NCBI RefSeq assembly: GCF_964355755.1
Contig: NC_092670.1
Coordinates: forward strand, 37,497,795-37,561,794
DNA from: Antedon mediterranea
Lineage: Eukaryota; Echinodermata; Crinoidea; Comatulida; Antedonidae
Reading direction: 5' to 3'
Length of the DNA stretch: 64,000 bases
The notes under the pieces are model-generated. The model was not told where the DNA came from and did not search any database. It saw only the letters and a list, made by a program, of their open reading frames with translations. This document shows positions 25,841 to 38,191 of the stretch, one piece after another; the first letter of the stretch is position 1, and each line of letters begins with the position of its first letter. The translations under genes and the position numbers were made by a program.

Positions 25841-26943
25841 GTTACGCAAATCATTGTAACCGTGTTCTTGAACGAACATTCCTTTAAATTTGAAATGCAA
25901 TCTGTATGCCTATTATTTTTTTTTTTTTTTTTTGGTTACAATTAAAACTTACGGTACTTACCTTTTATTCACAAGAGGATAATACAGTATGAGAGAACGG
26001 TGTAAGCTGCCCACCTCTATGACAGTGTTCCGTGTTATATCTTGAAGTCTTTATTGTTTTGTTCAGGTAAGAATGATGATCACCGTACAAATACTCTTAC
26101 TATAAGTAGTCTTACAATAGGAACGAGCGTCGTCGTCGAATATTTTATGTTATTTCTCTAAATTTTGATAAGAAATTCATTGTTCATTATGTCTTAATGT
26201 CTATTGTTACGATAGTCGTATCCGCAGTTTGTTAGAATAATAAACATACATATTAATACGTGGTGGTTGGCTGAGGAGGCAGAAAAACATTCTAAGATGA
26301 CGCGTAGGAGTTGGGCCAACAATATCATAAATATCTCGTAATTTAAAATAATACTTATACAATTACTATTGATAATGGATGAAGGAGGAGGATAGGATGG
26401 TGATTAGAGGTTGGGTAGGGATGTGCTCACTCTAACTTCGCTTTCAATATTAAAAAGATTATGCACCTTACCGAGATACCGATCATGTGCAACATTTCTA
26501 ATGAGTGAAAAGTGACTAAATTCTGGTTCAGTGATGAGGAAAGGACAACAATTAGGATTATAAACTCAGTTGTCATACCGTACCAATCTCTCTCGGAAGA
26601 AACCTTCCTTTACATACAAAACATTAACTCGCCAATAGTACAAATTTATATCAGAGGGAGGGGTAAAATCAACAATCAATGTCATCCCACGTAGTAATCT
26701 TTAACCTAGATAGGCCTATTCATCATAGATGGTATACTGTAGGCCTATGAACCGCATGTCACCATGTTTCTTTGGTAACCATAATAATGTTCGTCTTCAA
26801 ATTTTCCATATACGGTACTGCAGAGTCGCGAGTATATTTCTAGTGAAATGTTGGTTCCATACAAAGTTCCGGGTGTCCATTTACACGTGTGCTGCGTGCG
26901 AGGCAATGGTATTGGGTTTTTTAAAGCAAACTCATCAGGTCTT

Positions 26944-27112
26944 AAGCTCTGTCTACACTATCAAACGTTATGTTACAAAAATGTGATGTGCCCATATATG
27001 GACATGATGATGTCATATCACTACCATATTTGAGCATATCACTACCATATTTGAGCATATCACTACCATATTTGTACTTTCTTTGTTAAACTAGTTTGAT
27101 AGTGTAGAGCTT
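26944..27112. mobile_element. Palindromic MITE with internal triplication
   Basis: Left end AAGCTCTGTCTACACTATCA, right end TAGTGTAGAGCTTTA. The block ATCACTACCATATTTGAGCA is present three times, lengthening the element. Confidence 0.85.
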
Positions 27113-27464
27113 TATACATTATCGCACTGTCGCAATATTTTGACTTTTAAACGGCAGGAATCATGACGGCAATAATCGCCTATTCAAAGAATATGCACTC
27201 TGATATGCATTAACTATGGAATTCAACGTATTGTCCTCCTTTATGCGGATCGCAATTCAAATTAAACACAAGAGAATACACGATGTGCGATGGATTGTTA
27301 AAAACGTTTTTTTTTACCTTCTAATTTTAAATGCGAGAGAATTTTATATCAACGTCACTCGGTGCGTGCCGTCAATATGACTTCTTCTCAACGTCGAATG
27401 GAACTGCAATCAAAAAATCAAGTTAAAAATACGTAAAATAAGCTGATAGTTTTAGGTATGCCTT

Positions 27465-27641
27465 AAAGCGTGGTTCCCACTAGCGACGCAAGGACGTAAC
27501 GCAACGCAAGTGAATTGACCAATCACAAGCGATGGCTTATTCGCTTGTGATTGCTAACTGTCTATAACTTCGCTTGTCATTGGTTAAAACGCCTGCGTTG
27601 CGTTTACGTCCTTGCGTTACGTTCTAGTGGGAACCAAGCTT
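27465..27641. mobile_element. Distinct fold-back MITE with TGGTTCCCACTAG ends
   Basis: The left end (AAGCGTGGTTCCCACTAG, then GACGCAAGGACGTAACGCAA) is mirrored at the right (AACGCAAGGACGTAAACGCA in reverse complement, ending GGGAACCAAGCTT). Inner arms around TCACAAGCGA/TCGCTTGTGA also pair. About 175 bp, non-coding; seen once here. No target duplication could be read. Confidence 0.75.
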
Positions 27642-28422
27642 ACGTATTATATGCTAACGTTAATAAACATAGAGGCAAATTAACAAATGTCTCATCTCAT
27701 AAACAAACAAAAAACACATAACAAAAAAAAAGAGTAAAACATTTTAAAAAAGATGAAAGGGACCTCCAGCAAATTCCAATGGGCTTGTGAACTAGTTACC
27801 GTACATTAAGATAATTTGTAAATTTATCCCAAAAAACAGGAACAACAAAAGATGACATGCGCGCCCAAAAAAATCATATCCATTTCAAATTAAGAAAAAG
27901 TGCGTGTTTCTCTGACTCTCCGTGTTATTGCATATATTTATTCATATTACACTAAAACAATATAAACGCAAATGAAAATAATTATATTCAAAGAATTTTA
28001 TAGTTATTGCTTAAAGATGTGGATGTTTGTCGTTTTAAAAATAGCTTTAAAAAAAAGAAGAAATGTATGTTTTTTTAATGTAGGCGCACCACATGCACAT
28101 CATGTTAGGTCTAATCGATTATTTGCAAACAAAATTGCAATAAATGTCATACTTCTATATTTTGAATCTGATGGATATTTGGTTGAGTGAATGAGATAAA
28201 ATGGTCGCTTTCATAATGTGACCCTGCCGCTTTACGATAAATATTAATTTAAGCTCCGTGTAAAATGACGTCATTGAATTTCTATTTGAATATAAATCGA
28301 ATTGAATATTTAATTAGATCTGCAATCTGAGCAGCCGAACAGTAAACCGTAACAATTTTACTTTAAAAAAAAATATATAAATCTTAGAAACGAATATTTT
28401 TCACATCAATTAAAGCCGTAGT

Positions 28423-28689
28423 TTAGTCATGTATCGGTCCATCAACTACCGCCAAATGACCTTCTTCAGCACAGTCAGGGGAAATGGCAAAAGGCTTCCT
28501 GCTTTCTAAGAGTTTATCAGATAATCTATATTGTTTTGACAACTCTTGCACGAGTCTAGTTGGAGGGGGCAGGGGTGTGGGAGATGTTAGAGGAACGCTA
28601 GTAGACCAATCGCCATTATCATTCTGGAAATTACGACTAATTTTACCATTAGTCCAAAATATGTTCACCTCTTTATGATCTTTCTTGGC
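28423..28689 (-). CDS. Possible terminal exon of an unrecognised protein
   Basis: A frame open from an ATATAG acceptor-like site at 28690 to TAA gives 88 residues. It is rich in Pro and Ser around TSPTPLPPPTR and has a basic stretch. Base composition is less AT-rich than the flanks, which is the main reason to list it. The upstream pyrimidine tract is poor, no partner exon was found, and the opposite strand is also open for 65 codons. It may be a transposon-derived or random open frame. Confidence 0.2.
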   Translation of the reverse strand, partial: AKKDHKEVNIFWTNGKISRNFQNDNGDWSTSVPLTSPTPLPPPTRLVQELSKQYRLSDKLLESRKPFAISPDCAEEGHLAVVDGPIHD

Positions 28690-29617
28690 CTATATTCTGT
28701 TTTTTAAAGGTTTATGACGTGTTAAAAAGTGCTAGAACCTTTCATTAAAAAATATATATAATATGCCCAATTGATGATATAGATACGCTATGGTATGACG
28801 AAATGTTCCGTTGCAAATTTGAAATTGCATCTAATGGCCCATGCCAAGCAGCAAGTATCCATTAGTGAGGACGCAAGTTATCAAATCAATTGTTTTATAT
28901 CCCTCCATATTAAAGGATACACACAAAAAAAAATCGTTCGGTCGCTGAAGAATAGACTGAGCGTAGATCGACCAAGTAGGCCTACAGTATGAACAAACCG
29001 GAGTTTACGCTAGGCTTATACGCATGCGCAGTTTAATCTTTCTATATATTACCGTCTCCTTTCGTTCAGGAAGGAAAATGGTTTTCCACTAACTCAACAA
29101 CCTCTTAATGTTACATTTGTCTTGTTGTAATTGTATTCTCCAAGTTTGATTACTACGCACAAATATATTTACTCTTTAGAAAAAATCTATACGGAAATGG
29201 GAGTGAAATGATCGATTGGAATTTAATCTCATCTGCGATTGGCCAGCTGAGTTTATAAGGTTAACCATGGAGTAATTAGTTTAAACTAATCTTTCATGGG
29301 TTAACTGTCTCGTGCTTGCTAATCTTGTAAACTTTATTATTTCATTTACTAATCCTGAATTCTATAATTTTCGCATTAACCTCGTTTTTCAGTCAAACTG
29401 AGATAACATTTGCGAAGAAAATTACTACTTCATGCATTCCGTTTGTTATCTTTAAAAAATGATAAATAATCGTCAAAAGGTAATTTGAATTACAGTACTT
29501 CACAATAAATCATGTTCATATACTCTAACTGTACACAAAACAAAACGTACTGTACGCGCGCGTTCAATTAATGTCACTGACAATTTGCATATTCTAGGCA
29601 CATTTCTGTCTTTTCTT

Positions 29618-29746
29618 AACACTATCAAACTAGTTTGACAAAAAAAGTGTGATGTGCCCAAATATGGTAGTGATATGACATCATCATGTCCATATATGCA
29701 CATCACATTTTTATGTCACATGAAGTTTGATAGTGTAGACAGAGAT
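29618..29746. mobile_element. Palindromic MITE, left end truncated
   Basis: Starts within the left end (CACTATCAAACTAGTTTGAC) and ends TAGTGTAGACAGAGATTA, with the family core GTGATGTGCCCAAATATGG. Confidence 0.8.
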
Positions 29747-31712
29747 TAACAGAAAGCTTGGTTCTCGTGTTAAGACGAAGCGCCAATTGAAAAATCACAA
29801 GGTGGTAACCAATGATTTGCAACGATTTGTAATTTGAAATATTATACGGGGTTTCTATTTGTCTTTATTAGTTAATTTGTAGGTCATTTGTTGCCTTCAA
29901 AATGCCCCCACACAAAGAAAGAAAAAAAACATGGATTAAATAATATCATTTATTTCAATATCTCTTAAATGTTACAAAATAAAAGTACCTTTACAAAATA
30001 AAATAATAATTTAATAATAACTAAACATCAAGATGTTTAGAGTACAGTGCAATATGACGTTCTTATGGAATAATGATTCGATCGTATCGTTACGATTCCC
30101 AAAAGCATTTATTTATATCAGTTTCAACAGATACACATTCCATTTTAAGAGATGTTAAAAACTACCGTACCATTACTAATAGCCACTTAAAATTAGTAGG
30201 CCTACTCTATTCCTTATTACTCGCTACATTAAACTGCTCTTTTATATTTTTAATTAATTATTTAAAATAATTTTAGTTTAATTAAAACACTGGCCATTAT
30301 AGACAAAACTAGCAAAATTTAAATATTGCACCGGACGTATTGGCTGTTATAGAATGAAACCGAAGATTGCAACCTTGTGAAATACAGTAGATATTCTGAT
30401 TGCTCTAGAAATATACATCGTAACGAAACAACTGCGCATGCCTACAAACAAAATGCCATAGCTTGTGTTGTGTAAAAGGTGCTGACATGTATCAAAATGT
30501 TTAAATTAGGCCTATACCAAATACAATAGTATAATTAAGAAATCATTGTTTATAAATAATGCATCGGTAAATTTTTTAAAGAAATAAATACATAATGATT
30601 CAGTCATTAAAATCCTTTTTTCTTGATCTTTATTTTGTGTTATCTGCTTTGCTTAACAAATCAGTAAGTTTCCATTGTACAAATCCGATTGGCATCCGTC
30701 ACTGGTCCTGATTTTCCATACTTCTGAAGATCTAGAACTTACAACGTTCCAGAACGAACGGCGAAAACATCAAAGTTTGTTAAAATAGGTCTATAATTTA
30801 AAGATCAAGGCTTATCGCCAATCCTCTTTCGAAATACCATTGATGGCAAAAATGCAAGAGATTGGACAACGTGACAGTGTTGTGACGTCACTAAAGTGTT
30901 CTTGGATCGACATCATGATTTGACTACGTCTCTCAGGACATCAATATACACCAACCTTAACCATTAAAACGGCAGAAGAGATTCGTCTCAGGCTTTAATG
31001 GCAGGACTGACGTCAGCAAAGTAGGAGTGCTGGAGACCGTCTTCTGCAGACATCCGTAAAGACGGGTTGCAGATTAGAAGATGCTATCAGAAGTAACAAG
31101 TATTTCATTAATGAGGTCATTAAGGAGGAAGCAAACCACGTGACAAAAGATGTTATAGATTGAAGATTAATCATAATTAATACAAAGTTCTCTAAAACGT
31201 CAATGTTCCTCGAAAGGTTTTTTTTTCTTCTTTTCTTTCTTTTTTTAAAATTATCCATAAAAAACAAACAAAACAATAACAATATTGTAAATGAATTTAA
31301 ATACGTGTGGCAATATATCAACATAGACTAAGAGGAAACAAAAAAAAAATATATATATATATATAAACACAACAGGCAAAGAAATGTATATTTAAGCATG
31401 CAATAAATAATCAGTGAATTAAGCCTTAAATAAAGTTCTATATAAATGGGTTCTAATTGGAATAGTTAAAACTTAATACCTAGTTACGTCATGTTAATTC
31501 ATTCATTCATTGTGTTTTGCGGATTTTTGTACAGAACCAATAGGAAGGTCATAGTTCGCCACAAACCGAACCCTATTCTGTTTTGTGCTTTTGTTATTCT
31601 ATTTAACAAGGTTAAAATATTGTCTAAATATATTTTTTGATAGAGACATCAACACCATATTTTACAATGTACTGGATAAAAATACAAAATGAGTGACGTA
31701 TTATAATAATAT

Positions 31713-31818
31713 AAAACTCTGTCTACATCAAACTTTATGTGACAACAAAATATCAGTACCATATTTTGGCATATCACTACCATATTTGGGCACATCACAC
31801 TTTTTTTGTCAAACAAAA
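31713..31818. mobile_element. Palindromic MITE, internally deleted
   Basis: AAAACTCTGTCTACATCAAA at the left and GGGCACATCACACTTTTTTT near the right, without the palindromic centre and without the final TAGACAGAGC end. Confidence 0.65.
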
Positions 31819-33351
31819 TGTTTAATCAAATAAAATTAGAATATAAACAAATGCGTCAAGTAAAATGTGCAAATTTGGTTTAATTTAAGAAATCCACAGC
31901 CTTTGGGCAAGTCGTAGTTCATCATTACTGGAGGAGTATTATGATGTTGCCGTAAAGGTCAATGGCGGAAAGTGCCAAACCCACAGAAATGTCAAACTAT
32001 CAGCTTTAGGCCTATTGGTTACTAATAAGATAAAGAGGCGTAAGTTTTATTATAAAACTATTATAATAATCAACTTATGGTTACGTAGTCCGGGGTGGAT
32101 GACGTGCCGTACGTGACATGTAACTAAGTAAAGTAGTCTAATACGCGATGACCTAATATAAAAATGGGATAATAAATGAAAGGTATATTGGTTTTAAAGG
32201 CTTAAAGTGAGCGGGATGCGATATTTCTTTTCGTACATAAGTTGAGGAGAGATTATTTAGAGGGTTAGGTTTAGTTATATTTAGGAAGTAGTTCGGCTAT
32301 CTTTCACACAAGGGGTCCCCAACTTACGTACGAAAAACAATCGTGAGCGGGATACTATAATGCACCGTTTTGACATGTGTGTGCCCATGCTTTCAAAATG
32401 TGCGGTAATTTAAATCATAATAGTATACACGGAATTATACATCCGTTTACGGTGTTGCGGCAGTCTTTTCCGTTTGGTTCAGCCATGCATGCAGATGTAC
32501 CGTGGACAACAACAAAATTGATGAATAGTAACCAATTAACGAAATTTGCATAGGGTAGGTCATAGGTCATAGCTATTGAAAAAGGAGCATATAGACGGTA
32601 AATTAAACTATCAATTTCGTTTGGAATCGAATCAAAATGCATCTTTCAAGACCAGGAGGTACAAATGTCTAGGGCAGCCTTGGGCACAGTCATGCTTACT
32701 TCGCTGGGTAAAAAGTCAGTAACCTAACCACCAAAAGTTACCGACAATTTGACCATAAAAACTAACTGATCCGGGTAAAAAAATCTCAAATAACCGTGAT
32801 TTTATAAAATAGCAAGGTTAAAAAATGCATGTACTTAATGAGTTTAAAACTTTCCACCATGTCTCACTACTTAACAGTGGCTCAATGGTCCTTTGTATAA
32901 TTAAGTACCTGGAAATATGTCTGTGTATTCATAAAAACAATGACGTCACTCAAGTAAAGTATTTGTTTACAAGTCCGGGAATTTTCCATCAGACAAATTG
33001 GCAAAAGCTAGTATTTCGAGGATTTGTTTCAATTGTAATTCGTCCAACCATGCATGTCAGCATACAAATACATCGTACAGTATTTGAATCATTTCAATTG
33101 AAAGCTCCGTGGTAGTGAGGAAGTAGAAGAAAGCTAAAAGTGTCATCATTTGCAGACGTTTTGTTGACAGAATCAGCCCAACGACATACACGTACTATAC
33201 ACACGAGTGTCAATATTGTTCATTGGTTAACCGGTGGTACAACAACAAGACATTTTACAGGTGTCAGTAGCGTACCTCCATTCATACGTAACTATCAGAA
33301 ACAATACTGCTAGAATAGTTCATCTTTGCGACGTCATAACAGAGCATCAGC

Positions 33352-35598
33352 ATGTCATCCCACGGACTGTACATGGTGGTTACCAGGCTTAATCCAGAGG
33401 AACAAGCAAGATTTTTTAACCAGCATTCGTTTTGTTGGCTTTATGCATTTGAGGTAACATTTAAAGTTAGAACACTTATTTAATTCTGGTCTTTTGTGGA
33501 CTCATTCTATTTCTAAAACACTATTTTCTTCAGTTCTTTCAAAACGTTCTCCATATTTCGACAATCTCCACAACTTGATTCTACTTTTTGTTGGCTTTAT
33601 GCATTTGAGGTAACATTTACAGTAAAACACTTCTTTAATTCTTGTCTTTTGTGGACTCATTCTATTTCTAAAACACTATTTTGTTCAGTTTCTTCCAAAC
33701 GTTTTTCTTATTTCAACAATTTCCACAACTTGATTCTACTTCTATTTAAGGATGGTTTTTTAAGGTGTTGGTTGTGATGTGTTCTTTTGAGTGTTGCACT
33801 TTCTTTCGATCACGTTTATCAATGTTTCACACCGAGTCACCAAATCACGTCACAGTATTTAATTTGTCATCCACTTTTACTGCGGATAACCATTGTGATT
33901 GTCAAGTTTCTTTATTTTTTTTTTCTTCAAAAGATGCTATTCTTTCTTTATTTCAAGATTGTTGTGCAAAGCATTTCACCAAATCTTGAAAACTAACCAT
34001 TTTGTAAATTTGAAAGCATTTTTTCACCTGAACTTGTCCAATCTTTGGAAACATCGGATTTACGTAGCATTAACTTACATGAAATTCTGTAATTGATCAT
34101 AAACTAAAAGTCAAAAGACAGTTTTTATTGAAACTTAACAAAAGTATAATTTTTTTTTTTTCTTGAGTAACGGAACGTTAGTTAGTTAGTAAGCATACAA
34201 TGTTTTAAAAAGAACCTATTGTTTTCTCTTTGAGCAGTATACTGTAACCACTACTATTACTAATTAGTGAATTCATGGAAAAAACTCTATTTTCCACAGA
34301 TTATAAGAATGACCTTTCACACTACTATGGTCAAGTTTCTTTCTTTTACAGTATAAACAAGTTTTAATTGTACAATATGGTTTAAACATGACCTTTTTCA
34401 AACTTTTTTTTTTATAAACATTTATTGATTTTTTTTAAAAATATTTCTAAAAAACCTTTGAAAATTCCATTTTTATTAAAGATTGTTTTACTTTTTCAAT
34501 CTTATTAAGAACCAGCAAAAAAAAATTGACTACATAGTCACAGTATGACATAGTAAAGAAAATTGAACTGAAATGTCTTCCTCAATGTTGTTACTAAGCA
34601 GTAATTCACTTTCTACTATCATTTCTCACATCACGTTGTTGAAGTCAAGCTGTTCTCATTTTTGTCACTTGTTTCATCGTACATATGAATGGCATTCAAC
34701 GACCCGTCAGGGTTTGCGATGAATCTTCTTTAAAACTATTTATGATTATAGGTACCTTGATGATTGGCATGACCTTTGAACTTCTCATCAATGGGATTAG
34801 CCTACTGGTGAATCGACGGTGTTCTCGTTACCTTCAAAGCTAACCTCTTCTCTGGAGCTGCAAGTACAGTATGTCTATTGAGTAGTACACTGATTCCATG
34901 ATGTAATGGGCCTAGAATGCCATCAAGGGAGCGTACCTGATTACTTTTAAAGCTTTACTGAATCCCAATGGATTTATAAATAGAATATTTACAAGGACCA
35001 AATGTTTATTACACAACTATATTACTACTTTTTTTGTTTAGTACAATGCATTTTGTCACTTCCATGCCATAAATACATCAATAAAATATTTAATTCTACT
35101 ACACAGATTAAACAAAAATGAACAACTTTTAATCTTGTTTATTTCATACACATCCAACAGCCAGTAACTTGCCAATTACAGGATGGATAAAATAAAAGTG
35201 CTTATATCAAAGGAAATCTATTTGAGGCTTGGGGAGTGGTTTAGAAAGGGTTGGGAGTTGCAAACCCAGGCCCTATGTAAATATTGCAACTTGGGATTGG
35301 GAGGAAAGCTTATTAAACTACCAAGTTACAACTCCACTACATAAATTATTGATACAGTATTTGCTATAATAAAATAACAATGTATATCTTCCACTTTTAG
35401 GCCTTGAAGGACTACATTGAACTGAAATGGAAAGGACTGCAGGTAGAGTCGGTATCCGATGATGAATTTGAAGTCATTGAAATTTTAAAAAGAGAAAATA
35501 AAAAGATAATAACAGAACTAACGATCGAAGAGGCAGAGAAGCTACGCCAGAAATGGATTCACGTTGGGTACGGAAAATCGGTCGGAGTCGGAGGTTAA
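33352..35598 (+). CDS. Two-exon gene for a 99-residue protein of unknown family
   Basis: Exon 33352-33453 (donor GAG|GTAACA) joins exon 35401-35598 (acceptor CCACTTTTAG) in phase 0. The frame upstream of the ATG has a close TAA, so this start is likely. The product begins MSSHGLYMVVTRLNPEEQ, contains an aromatic HSFCWLYAFE at the junction, then a charged, helix-prone half (DYIELKWKGLQVESV, DDEFEVIEILKREN, LTIEEAEKLRQKW) and a Gly-rich end. No signal peptide, membrane segment or known motif is visible, so it is probably soluble. I do not recognise the family and assign no function. The sequence looks like real coding because both exons stay open with sound splice sites and a smooth junction. 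Intron 1 opens with a local duplication that copies the exon end and its donor (see 33430-33740). Confidence 0.7.
33430..33740 (+). repeat. Tandem duplication spanning an exon-intron border, unit about 155 bp
   Basis: TTTTGTTGGCTTTATGCATT plus TGAGGTAACATTTA at 33430 recurs at 33585, followed in both copies by CTTTTGTGGACTCATTCTAT and CCACAACTTGATTCTACT. The first copy holds the last 24 bases of exon 1 and its splice donor; the second carries a duplicate of both inside the intron. Confidence 0.85.
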
Positions 35599-36766
35599 AA
35601 CTGAAATGCAATGGGAAATCAAATGGCTACTACTGCAGTAAATTGCAGTAAATCATTTGTTGTTGATATGATTTGTATAAAGTGTATATATGTATTGTGT
35701 TCATATTTGTATCCGATGTCAAATAATAGTATGCCACTTTCAGGAAGAGAGCTGTGCATGGTATTGAATTCTGGAAGGTTGGGCCTAGGCATTGTTAAAG
35801 CCCAGCTACTAGGTCAATACACTATATAATTGATAGCAGATAAAGGCAACGAAATGGAACAGTCTTTGTGAAATCACCTGCATCATATATAATTACATAC
35901 ACAACAGATTTGTATGGAAATCAATGAGATGTGTCTGTCATGGAAAAAAAAGATTAAAATCATTCAAAGATGGATTGCAACCACACAATACTTGAATGTT
36001 GATAACTCAAAATGCAGACATACATTTACAAAACAATTTTCTAAACCTACGTCATGTAAATAAATTCACGATAACAAGGTGTCTGTGCTTTTAATAAATA
36101 CACCTAGACAATTAAAGACCTCCCTAATTCAGTGTACAGTATGCAAAACAGTATAATACATGTGTAGAGAAAGGCTAAATTTAGTATGGTAGGAGGTTCT
36201 TATATGAATTTGGGGGTACAAGTCACAGACACTTTAGCAATATAGTAGTAATGTCTATATGTATTATGTAGAGCAGAATACAACAACTTTTGTATTGTAG
36301 TGCAGTTAATATTAAATAGCTGTAGTGTACTGCTGTATTATTTTCTATAACAATATTATTTTAAGGCTTCCGTCAATCTTTACTTCTCTTTAATAAGACA
36401 TAATAATTGCACTGTGTAAAAGGAAAGCAGAATTCAATGCAACAACAAAAAATGTCGTCAAGTTAAAATCTTTTACAGTATTGGATTTTTGTTGTTGTGT
36501 AAATCATTCGGTTTTCATGATATACAAATAAATCATTAAAGGTGTTCACATAGGTAGCCTGGAGCTATACATAAGAATACACCTGTATAGGATGTAACCT
36601 CCCACTCGTTATATCACGCAAAATAAATCATGTAAAGAAATTTCAATAAACTAAATTCTATGCAAAACTTGAAAAATGTGTTTTTCTTATTTTCAAATAT
36701 CGTGAACGACGGAAATAAAACAAATTCAAAATGTCATGGTCACCGCATTCTCAACCTTTCTGATCT

Positions 36767-36893
36767 AAAACTCTGTGTAGACAGACAAACTAGTTTGACA
36801 AAAATAGTGTGATTTGCTTAAATATGGTAATGATAAGAAATTATCGCACATCCCATTTTTTGTCACAAAGTTTGATAGTGAAGACAGAGCTTT
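36767..36893. mobile_element. Palindromic MITE
   Basis: Ends AAAACTCTGTGTAGACAGAC and TAGTGAAGACAGAGCTTTA with a shortened, diverged core. Confidence 0.7.
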
Positions 36894-36923
36894 ACACAAA
36901 CATGTATACAAATAACTACTTAA

Positions 36924-38051
36924 AATGGACCTGAAATGGATTTTCGATTTTTTTCATTATAGAATGATGTTTTGGGGGCTATTAGGTATTGCTAGAATGT
37001 ATATTGTTACCAAATAAATTGGTCCTTTTGGGGAAAGCCCCATTTGAAAATCAAAAAAATTCGCGGGTGACGTCACTTTGCGAATATATTCCTATCCCTC
37101 CAATGGACAATTTGCAGTTTTTTGGCTATAACTCTTGAAATCTATGGAGTATTTTCTAAAAAATGCTTGTGCATTTGCAGAAACGTATTTAGAATTATTT
37201 TAGATAAAATTATTACCGTATAAACGGTTATTCATCGAGTAAATGACGATTTAAAATCTTAAAATCAACGTTTTTTTTCTGGAAATACCGAAGTTGGCCT
37301 GGCAACGTTGTCCGGGATACAGCTCCGTGCGCAATGATGCGTATCCATATTTTCCGTTTGTGTATTTTGTATATCGTTCGTAATTTATACTGCTAAAATG
37401 TGTTAGTTTCTTTAGTTTTTAGTTTAGCAGAATTAAATTAGTAATATGAGATGACAATTTATTTGTCACGAATCAGGCAGTTCGAAAACGAATTTTATTC
37501 ATATTTTACTTTAGCTTGACAATGAGCGCAGCAAGTTGTTGATATCGCTTTGGTCCTTGGATGCACATGAAACGGAGCCTCGCCGCATGATGTGGGTGGT
37601 GGATCGACTCCGCGCGCTAGATTGGGGGCCTAGGCCTAGTAAAGGTTTGGGAGGTAGGCCTTCTAAATTTGGGTTTTAGAACAAACAAAGTACATTTTAG
37701 GGACCTATATTTCAACAACATTAGATATTGAATAAATTAGTATTAGTGTCAACGCTTCGCGTATCTTTCCAGGCCGTCGATCATTCACTGACTATCGGGC
37801 GGCATACACGCTCTCGATATCATCGTCGTGTATATGTGACGTCGTGAATATAGAGGCTTCCGACGGCCGTTGAAATAGAATATTGCAATGGCGTGAGTAA
37901 TTTTCGCTAATTTACCATGGTATCTTAAAATTTCGTTTTTACTCAAAATACTATACATTTTGTTTTTATTTGTATGGGTTTGTGTTAATTTGATACATTT
38001 AAATAACATGTGTGAATTTCTTGAAAATCGAAAGTCCATTTCAGGTCCATT
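36924..38051. mobile_element. 1.13-kb element with terminal inverted repeats and TTAA target site
   Basis: The ends are inverted copies of AATGGACCTGAAATGGA followed, after one mismatch, by TTTCGATTTT. TTAA flanks both sides directly (36920-36923 and 38052-38055), the target-site signature of piggyBac-like transposons. The interior is less AT-rich, includes GTGACGTCAC and TAGGCCTA motifs, and has no transposase-like frame, so the element is non-autonomous. It probably sits in the last CDK5 intron or 3' flank. Confidence 0.8.
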
Positions 38052-38191
38052 TTAAAACCTTACCTGCAGTATTTATCCCCTAACAAAAAAGCCCTGAAAT
38101 TCTATCTGAACAAGCGTTCTTAACTTTATTTCTGTCTGTTGTCTATTAACTTAAGCGAAGAAATAAAATGGGACACAAAAAAAAAACTTAC

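Larger units (their letters stand above)
24776..33351. other. Long stretch without a convincing gene
   Basis: About 8.6 kb of AT-rich DNA with MITEs (26944, 27465, 29618, 31713), a mini-satellite block (25665-25840), a run of T at 25915-25933 and (TA)n near 31350. One weak exon candidate lies at 28423-28689 on the minus strand. Other open frames are short, lack splice context and resemble nothing I know. Confidence 0.5.
35599..38191. other. Convergent intergenic region holding a MITE and a TTAA element
   Basis: Lies between the 3' end of the 99-residue gene (+) and the recognised part of CDK5 (-). It should contain the last CDK5 exon, about 28 residues with an HPYF-type motif, but I could not find it. 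The rest of 35600-36760 is AT-rich and featureless. Confidence 0.5.

Noticed and set aside
25748-25945. Open frame through the ACGCA array
   Set aside because: Low-complexity translation of a simple repeat.
30645-30775. Minus-strand frame with FRRSFWNVV, resembling a receptor tail
   Set aside because: Only about 40 codons, an in-frame stop just upstream, and no membrane segments or splice context; most likely coincidence.
37785-38039. 84-residue minus-strand open frame
   Set aside because: Lies wholly inside the right end of the TTAA element and has no similarity or splice context.
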